A stretch of 36,411 nucleotides of DNA from Acidimicrobiia bacterium (GCA_017882925.1 JADGOM010000256.1:1-36411); one strand, 5' to 3'; positions 23,320-31,201 are shown, counted from the stretch's first letter. Program-made: numbers and translations. The notes: generated by a model from the letters alone, not told the origin.

Positions 23320-24422
23320 AACGAGAGCTCGCCGTACTCCTCGGTGGTGTCGGCCAGGTCCGCATACCCGATCACACCGAGGTCGGTGAAGCGATCGCGC
23401 AGCCAGCCGTCGCCCGCGTCGAGCAGACCGAGCTTCTTGCAGTTGGGGACGATCTTCGCGAACAGCATGCTCTGGAAGATCCGACGGTCCGGAGCGTCCA
23501 TCACCAGCTTGACGGCTTCCTTCACGTTCACGCCCATGCGCTCGAACACCTCCTGCTGGAGGAAGCGATCGCGCATGCGCACCGCGGCCTCGAACGCGAA
23601 CTCCTGGCGCTCGCGGATCTCGTGGCTGTCGAGCCCCTCGTAGTACTCCTGCAACGACAGGACGCCGAACGCGACGTGGCGGGCCTCGTCGGAGATGACG
23701 TAGCGCAGCAGCTTCTTGAGGAGCGGCTCGGTGGTCATGTTGTGCATGAAGCCGAACGCCGCGAGCGCCAGACCCTCGACCATGATCTGCATGCCGAGGT
23801 AGGTCATGTCCCAACGGCTGTCGGCGATGATGTCGTCGAGCAGCATCTTCAGGTGCGCGTTGATCGGGTAGTAGCCGCTCAGCTTGTCGCTGAGATAGCG
23901 GGAGAACACCTCGACGTGGCGGGCCTCGTCCATCACCTGCGTGGACGCGTAGTACTTGGCGTCGATCCACGGGACGGTCTGCACGATCTGCGCGGTGCAG
24001 ATGAGCGCGCCCTGCTCGCCGTGCATGAACTGGCTGAGGGTCCAGTTCTGGCTCTCGCAGCCGAACTGGATCCACTCCTTCTCCGACCAGTTCTGGAACA
24101 CCGTGCCCTGGACGTCGATCTCACCACTCAGCATCGTCTGGCCGTTGGCATGCTCGATGTTGGCCATGACCACCTTGGGCTGATCGACCTCGATCGACCA
24201 GTCGAGGTCGGTGGCCGCGTTCCACTGGCTCTTCTTCGCCTTCTCGTACAGCTTCGACAGGGCGGGGCGGGTGCGTTCGTAGTCCCAGGTGAAGATCGAG
24301 TCGGACTCCGCGCGCACGGTGTGGATCACCTCGTCGACGTCGGAGTTGGTGATGCCGAGGATCGCCTCCAGGTCATCGACGTCGGTGCGGCCGAGAATCT
24401 CGTCGTTCGTCGCCATGCTCAT
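23307..24422 (-). CDS. Ferritin-like diiron protein, probable oxygenase
   Basis: The 371-aa protein has the duplicated four-helix diiron pattern E-x29-ExxH: E136, then E166-x2-H169 (DEARHVEVF), E216 (EGLALAAF) and E246-x2-H249 (DEARHVAFG). All six expected iron ligands are present, as in the ribonucleotide-reductase R2, acyl-ACP desaturase and diiron monooxygenase superfamily. The exact substrate cannot be told; length and paired DEARH motifs suggest an oxygenase or oxidase, not an iron-storage ferritin. The ATG at 24422 overlaps the stop of the upstream TetR gene (ATGA), so the two are translationally coupled and probably under that TetR's control. An alternative ATG is two codons downstream. 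Confidence 0.82.
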   Translation of the reverse strand: MSMATNDEILGRTDVDDLEAILGITNSDVDEVIHTVRAESDSIFTWDYERTRPALSKLYEKAKKSQWNAATDLDWSIEVDQPKVVMANIEHANGQTMLSGEIDVQGTVFQNWSEKEWIQFGCESQNWTLSQFMHGEQGALICTAQIVQTVPWIDAKYYASTQVMDEARHVEVFSRYLSDKLSGYYPINAHLKMLLDDIIADSRWDMTYLGMQIMVEGLALAAFGFMHNMTTEPLLKKLLRYVISDEARHVAFGVLSLQEYYEGLDSHEIRERQEFAFEAAVRMRDRFLQQEVFERMGVNVKEAVKLVMDAPDRRIFQSMLFAKIVPNCKKLGLLDAGDGWLRDRFTDLGVIGYADLADTTEEYGELSFDAA

Positions 24423-25117
24423 CCCAAGGTCGGTGCCGGCGCGAAGGCCGGGAGTACGAATCGGTGGACGAGGGTCCGGGCGGACTCCTCGTCGGTGAGG
24501 TCGACGGGCCGGTCACGGGCCAGGAGGTACGTGAGGGCGACCCGCGTGGTCCACGACGCGCAGCGGCGGGCGCGGCGGGCACGGTCGGTGCCGGCGAAGA
24601 ACTGCTCGAGGTCGGGGCCGAACGCGTCGGCGGCCAGGGCCAGGAGCCGGTCGGTGCCGCGGAAGGTGACGAGCGGCAGGACGGTGCCCCGCTCCACCTC
24701 GAGGAGCGTCTGGAGGGCTCCCTGGCGGCCGTACTCGAGCGCGGTGGCCACGAGCAGCGCGGTGAGCGCGTCGTCGAGCGTGCCGGCCGCGGCGATCCGC
24801 ACCCGGATGCGCTCGCCGACCGCGGTGAGCTCGGACCGCGCGGCCCGCGCCACGAGGGCCCGGCGGCTCCCGAAGTAGCGGTAGAGCGTGGCCCGCCCGC
24901 AGCCCGCCTCCCGGGCGATGTCGTCGAGGGTGGTCTTGGCCAGCCCGATCCGGGCGATGCAGGCCAGCGTGGCGGCCACGGCCCGGCCCTCGATGCCGGA
25001 GGCGCCGGCGTCCGGCGCGGCGGCCCGCGGGCCGACGACGGGGCGGGGCTCCTGGGTCAGGACGGCCGGGAGCAGCAGATCCGGCGGCGTGACGCCGTCG
25101 GACGCGTCGACGATCAC
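24419..25117 (-). CDS. TetR/AcrR-family regulator coupled to the diiron gene
   Basis: The 232-aa protein has a TetR helix-turn-helix at about residues 61-82 (KTTLDDIAREAGCGRATLYRYF) and a divergent all-helical C-terminal domain, ending in ATGA overlap with the diiron gene. The GTG at 25117 gives an N-terminal extension of about 45 residues before the DNA-binding domain, longer than usual. I still prefer it because a promoter (TTGACC-N18-TAACGT) ends 8 nt upstream, indicating a leaderless mRNA. A 27-bp inverted repeat lies over that promoter, so autoregulation is likely. Its DNA-binding region closely resembles that of the TetR gene immediately upstream. The ligand is unknown. Confidence 0.87.
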   Translation of the reverse strand: MIVDASDGVTPPDLLLPAVLTQEPRPVVGPRAAAPDAGASGIEGRAVAATLACIARIGLAKTTLDDIAREAGCGRATLYRYFGSRRALVARAARSELTAVGERIRVRIAAAGTLDDALTALLVATALEYGRQGALQTLLEVERGTVLPLVTFRGTDRLLALAADAFGPDLEQFFAGTDRARRARRCASWTTRVALTYLLARDRPVDLTDEESARTLVHRFVLPAFAPAPTLG

Positions 25118-25121
25118 TGCG

Positions 25122-25148
25122 TGAGACGTTACGGCGATATTTGTCTCA
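25122..25148. promoter_or_regulatory. Inverted repeat, probable TetR operator
   Basis: TGAGAC and GTCTCA form 6-bp arms with 15 nt between. The 27-bp site covers the -10 and most of the spacer. Such placement is typical of TetR autorepression; which of the two adjacent TetR proteins binds is unknown. Confidence 0.6.
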
Positions 25149-25155
25149 GGGTCAA
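25126..25155 (-). promoter_or_regulatory. Promoter of the TetR-diiron operon, leaderless
   Basis: -35 TTGACC (25155-25150), 18-nt spacer, -10 TAACGT (25131-25126), then 8 nt to the GTG at 25117. Confidence 0.68.
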
Positions 25156-25167
25156 GGCATCCCGTGA

Positions 25168-25797
25168 TCACACAGGGTTCTCGCCCGTTCCCGGCCGAGT
25201 CTGAAGCGCGGCCGGGGTCAGGATGCCTGCGAGCAGCTCGCCCCGGACCAGATCCCGCACTTGCGCGGGGGCGTCGAGGTCCCACTCCCCCGGTGACCCC
25301 ATCACCGAGAGGACCATGCGGGCCAGGTGGTCGGCGCTGGCCGGGCGGTCGACGCCCGGGAGCAGGCGCCCGGCCCGCGCCTCCCGGTCCAGGAACGGGA
25401 GCAGGTAGGCGGCGATGACCGGCAGGACGTTGCTCGACTCGATGGAGAGGACGGGCAGCAGACGCTCGGGCTCGAGCGCCACCATCGTGCGCAGGACCTC
25501 GTGCCCGACCAACGACCGGTGGGCGAAGGCGAGCCCCTCCTCCATCAGCGAGCAGAAGTCGGGGGCGTCGGCGACGTGCTCGGCGAGGCGGCCGAAGAAC
25601 CGGCCCATCTCCCACGCGATCAGGGCGTCGACCAGCTCCTCCCGACCACCCGGGAAGTAGCGGTACACCGTGGCGCGCGAAAGGCCGGAGGCCCGGGCGA
25701 CGTCCTCGACCGTCGTCTTCGCCAGCCCGTAGTGACCCACGCAGGAGAGCGCGCCCTCCAGGATCCGCGCACGCCCCGCGAGCTCGTTGGACGCCAT
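25168..25797 (-). CDS. TetR/AcrR-family regulator
   Basis: The 209-aa protein has a normal TetR N-terminus (MASNELAGRARILEGALSCV) and helix-turn-helix KTTVEDVARASGLSRATVYRYF (about residues 27-48), followed by a helical ligand domain. It resembles the next TetR downstream through the whole DNA-binding region (LAKTTxxDxAR...RATxYRYF), so the two may be an old tandem duplication. The ATG at 25797 has TAGCGT 6 nt upstream and no Shine-Dalgarno, again pointing to a leaderless mRNA. Its stop is 50 bp from the start of the second TetR and just ahead of that gene's promoter. Targets are not evident; the neighbouring TetR-diiron operon is the best guess. Confidence 0.88.
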   Translation of the reverse strand: MASNELAGRARILEGALSCVGHYGLAKTTVEDVARASGLSRATVYRYFPGGREELVDALIAWEMGRFFGRLAEHVADAPDFCSLMEEGLAFAHRSLVGHEVLRTMVALEPERLLPVLSIESSNVLPVIAAYLLPFLDREARAGRLLPGVDRPASADHLARMVLSVMGSPGEWDLDAPAQVRDLVRGELLAGILTPAALQTRPGTGENPV

Positions 25798-25803
25798 GCG
25801 GTC

Positions 25804-25809
25804 ACGCTA
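25804..25809 (-). promoter_or_regulatory. Predicted -10 of leaderless TetR promoter
   Basis: TAGCGT ends 6 nt before the ATG at 25797; no clear -35. Confidence 0.45.
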
Positions 25810-25837
25810 CCGGCGCGACGGGGTCGGGTCGCCGACG

Positions 25838-25873
25838 CGACGTGCCGCCCGGTCGGGACCAGGCGGCACGTCG
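25838..25873 (-). terminator. Strong terminator hairpin after livK
   Basis: A perfect 12-bp stem (CGACGTGCCGCC/GGCGGCACGTCG) with a 12-nt loop begins 22 nt past the livK stop. It ends the importer operon and separates it from the TetR genes. Confidence 0.78.
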
Positions 25874-25895
25874 GCATCGGAGCTCGGGCGAGGTG

Positions 25896-27221
25896 CTAGC
25901 CCGCGGGCTTGAACGTCTTGGCCGCCGCCGATGTGTAGTTGGCGGAGAGGGTCTTCAGGCCCTGCGGGACTCCGGCCACGATCGAGAAGATCGTCGCCGG
26001 GGTCGGCTGCTTGCGGGTGGCCACGGAGGTCCCGTAGAAGAAGTCGGGCAACGCGCCGTCGAACTTCAGCGTGCCCACGCCGTTGATCGCGTTGAGGATC
26101 CCCGCTCGGGAGAGGTCGCCGTTCTTCACCGCGACCTCGAGGATCTGGTCCATCGCCCGGGCCTGCTGGAAGCCGTAGGCGAAGTACGGGTCGGGCTGCT
26201 GGGTCGGCGCGTACTTGGCGATGGCCGCCCGCATCTGCACGTATCCGGGCACCGGGGAGTTCCAGTCGACACCGGTGGACGAGACCCACATGTTCTGCTC
26301 GAGGTACGTCTTGAACGACGCGTCGCTCTCGGAGCTCGCCACGAAGCTGGGCAGCCATGCGGGTGACAGTGCGATCCAGCGGGCCGTGTAGTTGAGCTGG
26401 ATCGCGGTCTGGATCGCCGCCTTGGTGTCGGCGAGCGTCGCCACGAACAGCACCGCGTCGCACGAGTTGTCCTTGAGCGCCTGGATCTGCGCCGTCTTGT
26501 CGGTGAGCGTCGCGTACCGCTGCACCGTCTTCAGCGTGAAGCCCGCCTTCTGCGCCTCGTAGTTGGCGCCCTGCACGCCGGCTTCGCCGTAGGCGTCGTC
26601 CTGGGCGAGCACGCAGATGTTCTTGGTCTTCGAGCCACCGTTGTGGATGTAGTAGTCGATGCCGTTGATCGACAGCAGCTGGTACGAAGTGGCGATCGGG
26701 AACAGGTTCGGGTCGTTGGTCCACTCGGCGTCGAGCGTGGCGGGGCCGGCCGAGATCTGGTCGGTCTTCAGCTTCGGCTGCATGGCCTGCAGGACCTGCG
26801 TGCCGAGCACCTGCTGCATCGCGGCGACGTCGTTCTTGATCTTGTCGTAGGCCTGCAGCCCGACGGTCGCGTCGTACTGGCTGTCGGCGGTCTCGAGCGA
26901 GACCTTGTACTTGCCCGCGACACCGCCGTTGGCGTTGACCGAGTCCCAGTACACCTGGTTGCCCGACGTCATCGGGGTGCCGATGTCGTCGGCGACGATC
27001 TTGCCGATCGCCCCCGACTGGGGAGTGATCACCCCGAGCTTGATCGTCGTGCCGTCGAAGCCGGGTCCCGTCTTCGGGGCCTTCCCGGCGTTGGACGACT
27101 TCGTGGTCGTGGTGTTCTTGGCCGCGTTGCTGGCGGTCTTGTCGCCGCCACCACAGGCGACGACGAACAGCGCCGCGACGACCGCGAGGCCTACGAGCTT
27201 GGCCACGGACTTCTGATTCAT
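25896..27221 (-). CDS. livK: Branched-chain amino-acid-type ABC transporter, substrate-binding lipoprotein
   Basis: The 441-aa protein starts with a lipoprotein signal peptide ending in lipobox VVAC (Cys23), so it should be anchored to the outer face of the membrane. A Thr/Ser/Lys-rich linker and a periplasmic-binding-protein type I fold follow (TTIKLGVITPQSGAIG near the start, QDDAYGEAGVQGA mid-protein). This matches the LivJ/LivK/AmiC family, whose members bind branched-chain amino acids, amides, urea or aromatic compounds; the ligand here is not certain. The ATG at 27221 has GGGGGG 3 nt upstream. It is last in the livF-G-H-M-K order, after a 92-bp gap containing hairpins that might set its expression apart. 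Confidence 0.92.
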   Translation of the reverse strand: MNQKSVAKLVGLAVVAALFVVACGGGDKTASNAAKNTTTTKSSNAGKAPKTGPGFDGTTIKLGVITPQSGAIGKIVADDIGTPMTSGNQVYWDSVNANGGVAGKYKVSLETADSQYDATVGLQAYDKIKNDVAAMQQVLGTQVLQAMQPKLKTDQISAGPATLDAEWTNDPNLFPIATSYQLLSINGIDYYIHNGGSKTKNICVLAQDDAYGEAGVQGANYEAQKAGFTLKTVQRYATLTDKTAQIQALKDNSCDAVLFVATLADTKAAIQTAIQLNYTARWIALSPAWLPSFVASSESDASFKTYLEQNMWVSSTGVDWNSPVPGYVQMRAAIAKYAPTQQPDPYFAYGFQQARAMDQILEVAVKNGDLSRAGILNAINGVGTLKFDGALPDFFYGTSVATRKQPTPATIFSIVAGVPQGLKTLSANYTSAAAKTFKPAG

Positions 27222-27240
27222 GTTCCCCCCGTTGCATGAT

Positions 27241-27288
27241 CCGCCGGTTCGGCGGTGTGCCCTGGCCCGGTGGCGGTCGCCGCCATCG
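27241..27288 (-). promoter_or_regulatory. Hairpins in the livM-livK gap
   Basis: Two small perfect stems with 6-bp arms and 3-nt loops lie here: CCGCCG/CGGCGG at 27241-27255, and TGGCGG/CCGCCA around 27272-27286. They could stabilise or partly end the upstream message. I see no clear separate livK promoter. Confidence 0.35.
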
Positions 27289-27313
27289 GTCGTGCCGAAA
27301 CGCTGCCGGGAAG

Positions 27314-28495
27314 TTACCCCGTGGTAGCACCCGTCGAACCCGCGGAGCCCGGAACCATCGTCCGCCGCAGCTTCCGGGTCTTGAACCTGCGCACCGCGCC
27401 CGCGAACCCCCAGGGCTCGAGCAGCAGCGTCACCACCAGCAGCAGGGCGAACACGATGCCCTGGAACGCCGAGACCGTGGAGGCGGTGAGGTACGGGATG
27501 TGGTTGGAGAACTCGTTGATGATCGTCGGAAGCCCCCCGATGATCACCGCGCCGACCACGGTCCCGTAGACGGTCCCGATCCCGCCCACGATGATCACCG
27601 CGAGGAACTGGACCGAGAGGGTGAGCCCGATCGACTGCTGGTTCGGCGTGAGGTACTGGATGTAGAGGCCGTAGAAGACGCCCGCCATCGCGCCGATGGC
27701 GCTCGACACGACGAAGGCGCCGACCTTGTAGCGGAAGAGGCTGACCCCCACGATCTCGGCCGCGACGTCGCGGTCGCGCACGGCCTGGAGCGCCCGCCCG
27801 GGGCGGCTGCGCACGATGTTCTTCACCAGCAACGCGGTGATCGCCACGAAGATCCACACCAGGTAGAAGAGCCCCTGATTGCGGCCGAGCGGGGTGTCGC
27901 GCATCCCGAAGACGTCGAAGCTCGTGAAGTCGATCGACCCGATCTGCACGCCCACCGGCATCGGCGCGCCGAGGTTGCCGTTGCTCACCGTCTTCCACTG
28001 CGTGAGGACGTAGGTGGTCACGAAGAGGAAGCCGAGCGTGACGATGACGAGATAGCTGCCCCGGAGCCGCAGCGCGGGCAGGCCGACCAGGAACCCGACG
28101 GCCGCACCGACCAGGATCGCGGCGATGAGGTAGACGACGAACGGCTGGCCGAGGCCGTTGTTCACGTCGGTGGCGCGGCCGAGGTAGCTCGCGGTGAACG
28201 CGCCGATGCCGACGAACGCGGCGGTGCCGAGCGAGGCCTGGCCCGCGTAGCCCGTGAGGAGGTTGAGGCCGAGGCCACCGATCGCGGTGATGCCCGCCAG
28301 CACGAGCACGTTGGCCCAGAGGTCGGAGAGCACGAGCGGCAGCACGAGGTACAGGGCGAGGAGCACAGCCGCGCCCACCCAGTAGGAGGGCGTGGGGAAC
28401 AGGCGGATCTCGCGCCGGGCCCGCGCTTCGAGCACGCTGCGGTTCGGTGGATCGGTCGCGTCGGCGGCCGGCGGCGGGGCGAGCGTGGAGGCCAT
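27314..28495 (-). CDS. livM: Branched-chain amino-acid-type ABC transporter permease LivM
   Basis: The 393-aa inner-membrane permease has about ten hydrophobic segments and family signatures such as GLGLNLLTGYAGQASLGTAAFVGIGAF, shown here only as a location guide (around residues 73-99), and the cytoplasmic coupling segment SRPGRALQAVRDRDVAAEIVG. It pairs with LivH to form the channel. The ATG at 28495 shares one base with the LivH stop (TGATG), so translation is coupled. The N-terminal cytoplasmic stretch of about 35 residues is proline- and alanine-rich. A much longer frame open to 29341 is a shadow of livH. Confidence 0.93.
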   Translation of the reverse strand: MASTLAPPPAADATDPPNRSVLEARARREIRLFPTPSYWVGAAVLLALYLVLPLVLSDLWANVLVLAGITAIGGLGLNLLTGYAGQASLGTAAFVGIGAFTASYLGRATDVNNGLGQPFVVYLIAAILVGAAVGFLVGLPALRLRGSYLVIVTLGFLFVTTYVLTQWKTVSNGNLGAPMPVGVQIGSIDFTSFDVFGMRDTPLGRNQGLFYLVWIFVAITALLVKNIVRSRPGRALQAVRDRDVAAEIVGVSLFRYKVGAFVVSSAIGAMAGVFYGLYIQYLTPNQQSIGLTLSVQFLAVIIVGGIGTVYGTVVGAVIIGGLPTIINEFSNHIPYLTASTVSAFQGIVFALLLVVTLLLEPWGFAGAVRRFKTRKLRRTMVPGSAGSTGATTG

Positions 28496-29481
28496 CAGAC
28501 GCGCTGCACGTCTCGGGTGCCGAACAGGCCGCTGGGCCGGATCAGGAGGACGAGCACCATCAGGAGGTACGGCAGCACGTCGGCGAAGCCGCTGGTGCCG
28601 AGCGACGGGATGTACTGCGTCTGGTAGCCGACGGCCATCTCGTAGGCGACGCCGATCACCAGGCCCCCGATCACGGCGCCGATCGGCGAGTCGAGCCCAC
28701 CGATGACCATCGCGGGCAGGGCCTGCAGCGCCACCGCGCTGATGCCGAGCCCGAGGCCGACCTTGGGCGTGGCCCCGGAGCCGAGCATGGTCCCCGCGAT
28801 CACCGCGACCGCGCCGGCGATCGCCCACGAGAGCGCGACGATCCCGGGCACGCTGATGCCCTGGGCCAGCGCCGCCTCCTGGTCGATCGCGGTGGCACGC
28901 ATGCCGAGCCCGACCTTCGTGTAGCGGAAGAGCGCGAAGAACGACGCGAGCACGGCTGCGCCGAGGACCATCGTCACGACGTCGACCTGCAGGATGTTGA
29001 CGCTTCCGAGGCTGACCGTCTTGCCGATCCACGGGTTCGGGATCGTGTCCTTGGCGTTGGTCCAGATCGCACCGATGAGCGACTGCAGCAGCAGGTACAG
29101 CCCGATGGTCAGGAGGATGATCGAGAAGATCGGTTTGCCCGTCATCCGGCGGAGCGCGAACCGCTCGAACCCGATGCCGATGACCGCGAGCACCGCGGCC
29201 GAGAAGAGCATCGACAGCCAGAAGTTCCAGCCCCACGTGTACACCGCGTTGTAGGTGACGAAGGCGCCGAAGACCACCATGCCGACCTGGGCGAAGTTGA
29301 CGATCCCGGTGGCGCGGTAGATCACGACGAACCCGAGGCACACGAGCGCGTAGACGGCGCCGAGCGCGATCCCCGCGGCGAAGAGCGTGAAGAACTTCTG
29401 CGGCCCGTCGAAGGCCAGGAACACCAGGATGGCGAGGAGGACGACGCCCACGCCGGCGAGGACCATGTCGGCGCGCTTCAC
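28495..29481 (-). CDS. livH: Branched-chain amino-acid-type ABC transporter permease LivH
   Basis: The 328-aa permease is hydrophobic throughout and shows the LivH hallmarks GAVYALVCLGFVVIYRATG and NFAQ near the N-terminal third, and ALPAMVIGGLDSPIGAVIGG near the C-terminal third. It forms the membrane channel together with LivM. The GTG at 29481 overlaps the livG stop (GTGA). The N-terminus carries an additional hydrophobic helix (VLAGVGVVLLAILVFLAF) before the conserved part. Confidence 0.94.
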   Translation of the reverse strand: MKRADMVLAGVGVVLLAILVFLAFDGPQKFFTLFAAGIALGAVYALVCLGFVVIYRATGIVNFAQVGMVVFGAFVTYNAVYTWGWNFWLSMLFSAAVLAVIGIGFERFALRRMTGKPIFSIILLTIGLYLLLQSLIGAIWTNAKDTIPNPWIGKTVSLGSVNILQVDVVTMVLGAAVLASFFALFRYTKVGLGMRATAIDQEAALAQGISVPGIVALSWAIAGAVAVIAGTMLGSGATPKVGLGLGISAVALQALPAMVIGGLDSPIGAVIGGLVIGVAYEMAVGYQTQYIPSLGTSGFADVLPYLLMVLVLLIRPSGLFGTRDVQRV

Positions 29482-30311
29482 GACGCGGCCCCCGGCCCCG
29501 GCGTCGAAGCCTGGCCCAGGTACGCCTCGATCACGCGCGGGTCGTCACGGATCTCGTCCACGGGGCCGAGCGCGATCGGGACGCCGAAGTCGAGCGCGAG
29601 CACGCGGTCGGCGATGTCCATCACGAGGTGCATGTCGTGCTCGACGAGGATCATGGCGACGCCCAGCTCACCGTTGATCTGGCAGATGGCACGGGCCATG
29701 TCCTCCGTCTCGTCCAGGTTCATGCCCGCGACGGGCTCGTCGAGCAGCAACAGCCTCGGCTCCATCGCGAGCGCCCGCCCGATCTCGATCCGCTTCTGCA
29801 CGCCGTAGGGGAGGATGCCCACCGGCACGCGGCGGTAGGGCGTGAGCCCGAGCGTCTCCGCGATCTCGTCGCACCGCACGCGGTTGCGGATCTCCTCCCG
29901 CTTCGCCCACCCGACCCACAACATCCCCTTGAGGAACCCGGTGCGCATGATGTGGTGGCGGCCGAGCATCAGGTTGTCGATCACGTCGAGGTTCTTGAAC
30001 AGCGCGAGGTTCTGGAACGTGCGGGCGACGCCCATGTGCGCGGTGGTCGACGGCCGCTTGCCCACGAGGTCGACCCCGTCGAGCCGGATGTGGCCCTCCT
30101 GCGGGCGGTAGACCGCGTTGAGACAGTTGAAGATCGAGGTCTTGCCCGCGCCGTTGGGACCGATGATCGCGAACAGCTCGCCCTCGCGGACGTCGAACGA
30201 GACGCTCGACAGCGCGGTGACACCGCCGAAGCGCAGGGTCACCTCCGACACCTCGAGCAGCGGCGGGGTCCCTGCGGGACCCGACCCGAACGCGTGCTCG
30301 GTCGCGGTCAC
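29478..30311 (-). CDS. livG: Branched-chain amino-acid-type ABC transporter ATPase LivG
   Basis: The 277-aa ATPase has Walker A GPNGAGKTS, a Q-loop (ARTFQNLALF), Walker B LLLLDEPVAGMN and the switch histidine in LVEHDM. The insert after the Q-loop (KGMLWVGWAKREEIRNRV) is typical of LivG, not LivF. The ABC signature reads LPYGVQKRIEIGRAL, with PYG in place of the usual SGG or SYG. The GTG at 30311 overlaps the livF stop (GTGA). It energises transport together with LivF. Confidence 0.94.
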   Translation of the reverse strand: MTATEHAFGSGPAGTPPLLEVSEVTLRFGGVTALSSVSFDVREGELFAIIGPNGAGKTSIFNCLNAVYRPQEGHIRLDGVDLVGKRPSTTAHMGVARTFQNLALFKNLDVIDNLMLGRHHIMRTGFLKGMLWVGWAKREEIRNRVRCDEIAETLGLTPYRRVPVGILPYGVQKRIEIGRALAMEPRLLLLDEPVAGMNLDETEDMARAICQINGELGVAMILVEHDMHLVMDIADRVLALDFGVPIALGPVDEIRDDPRVIEAYLGQASTPGPGAAS

Positions 30312-31126
30312 GACGCGCTTGCCGACCGCGCCGCGCGGTACCGGTCCTTGAGCCCCCGGAACGACGCCCGGCCCGTCTCCCCGGCGCCGAGGTAGAACTC
30401 CTGGATGTCGGAGTCGGCCAGCAGCTCGGCGCCGCTGCCGGTCTTCACCATGCTGCCGTTCTCGAGCACGTAGCCGCGCTGCGAGATCGACAGCGCCATC
30501 GTCGCGTTCTGCTCCACCAGCAGGACGCTGGTGCCGGTGCCGTTGATCGTGACGATGATGTCGCGGATCTGCTCGACGACCCGCGGCGCGAGACCGAGCG
30601 AGGGCTCGTCGAGCAGCAGGAGCTTCGGCGCCGCCATGAGCGCGCGGCCGATCGCCACCATCTGCTGCTCACCCCCCGACAGGTAGCCCGCCGCGCTCCT
30701 GCGCCGCTCGGCCAGCCGCGGGAACAGCGCGAGCACGCGTTCGTAGTCGGCGGCGACCGCCTGCTTGTCGTGCCGGGTGAACGCGCCGCTGCGCAGGTTC
30801 TCGTCGACGGTGAGCTCCGCGAAGATGCGCCGGCCCTCCATCACCTGCGCCATGCCCGCCTGCACCGTCTTCACCGGACCGAGCTTCAGCGCGTCCTGCC
30901 CCACGAAGGTGACGCTCCCCCGCCGTATCTGCCCGCCGTGCACGCGCAGCAGCCCGGACACCGCGCGCAGCAGCGTGGTCTTGCCCGCGCCGTTGCCGCC
31001 GAGCAGGGCGACGACCTCGCCCTCGCGCACCTCGAGCGACACCCCGCGCAGGGCGAGGATCACGTCGGCGTAGACAGCCTCGACGTCGGAGACGACGAGT
31101 ATCGGTGATTCGACCCCCCGAGTCAC
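30308..31126 (-). CDS. livF: Branched-chain amino-acid-type ABC transporter ATPase LivF
   Basis: The 272-aa ATPase has Walker A GGNGAGKTT, LivF-type TVDENLRSGAF, signature YLSGGEQQM, Walker B LLLLDEPSLGLAP and LVEQNA. It is about 30 residues longer than typical LivF because of a basic, serine-rich C-terminal tail after EFYLG. The GTG at 31126 is 6 nt downstream of TACCCT with a -35 TTGCAC, and lacks a Shine-Dalgarno, so the operon mRNA is probably leaderless. It is the first gene of livF-G-H-M-K; most operons of this kind that I know begin with the binding protein. Confidence 0.94.
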   Translation of the reverse strand: MTRGVESPILVVSDVEAVYADVILALRGVSLEVREGEVVALLGGNGAGKTTLLRAVSGLLRVHGGQIRRGSVTFVGQDALKLGPVKTVQAGMAQVMEGRRIFAELTVDENLRSGAFTRHDKQAVAADYERVLALFPRLAERRRSAAGYLSGGEQQMVAIGRALMAAPKLLLLDEPSLGLAPRVVEQIRDIIVTINGTGTSVLLVEQNATMALSISQRGYVLENGSMVKTGSGAELLADSDIQEFYLGAGETGRASFRGLKDRYRAARSASAS

Positions 31127-31132
31127 GAGCGC

Positions 31133-31160
31133 AGGGTAACAGTCGGCCTCCCGCGTGCAA
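31133..31160 (-). promoter_or_regulatory. Promoter of the liv operon, leaderless
   Basis: -35 TTGCAC (31160-31155), 16-nt spacer, -10 TACCCT (31138-31133), then 6 nt to the livF GTG. A 27-bp inverted repeat, GTCGGCC-N13-GGCCGAC (31142-31168), surrounds the -35 and may be an operator. Confidence 0.6.
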
Positions 31161-31167
31161 CGGCCGA

Positions 31168-31191
31168 CGCCGCGACGCAGGGGCCGCGGCG
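31168..31191 (-). terminator. Hairpin after dapB
   Basis: A perfect 7-bp stem (CGCCGCG/CGCGGCG) with a 10-nt loop begins 10 nt past the dapB stop. Confidence 0.55.
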
Positions 31192-31201
31192 ACCGCGCGC
31201 C

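Noticed and set aside
14778-31201. A recent mobile island
   Set aside because: I found no transposase, integrase, tRNA, direct-repeat boundary or obvious composition break; only gene order suggests insertion.
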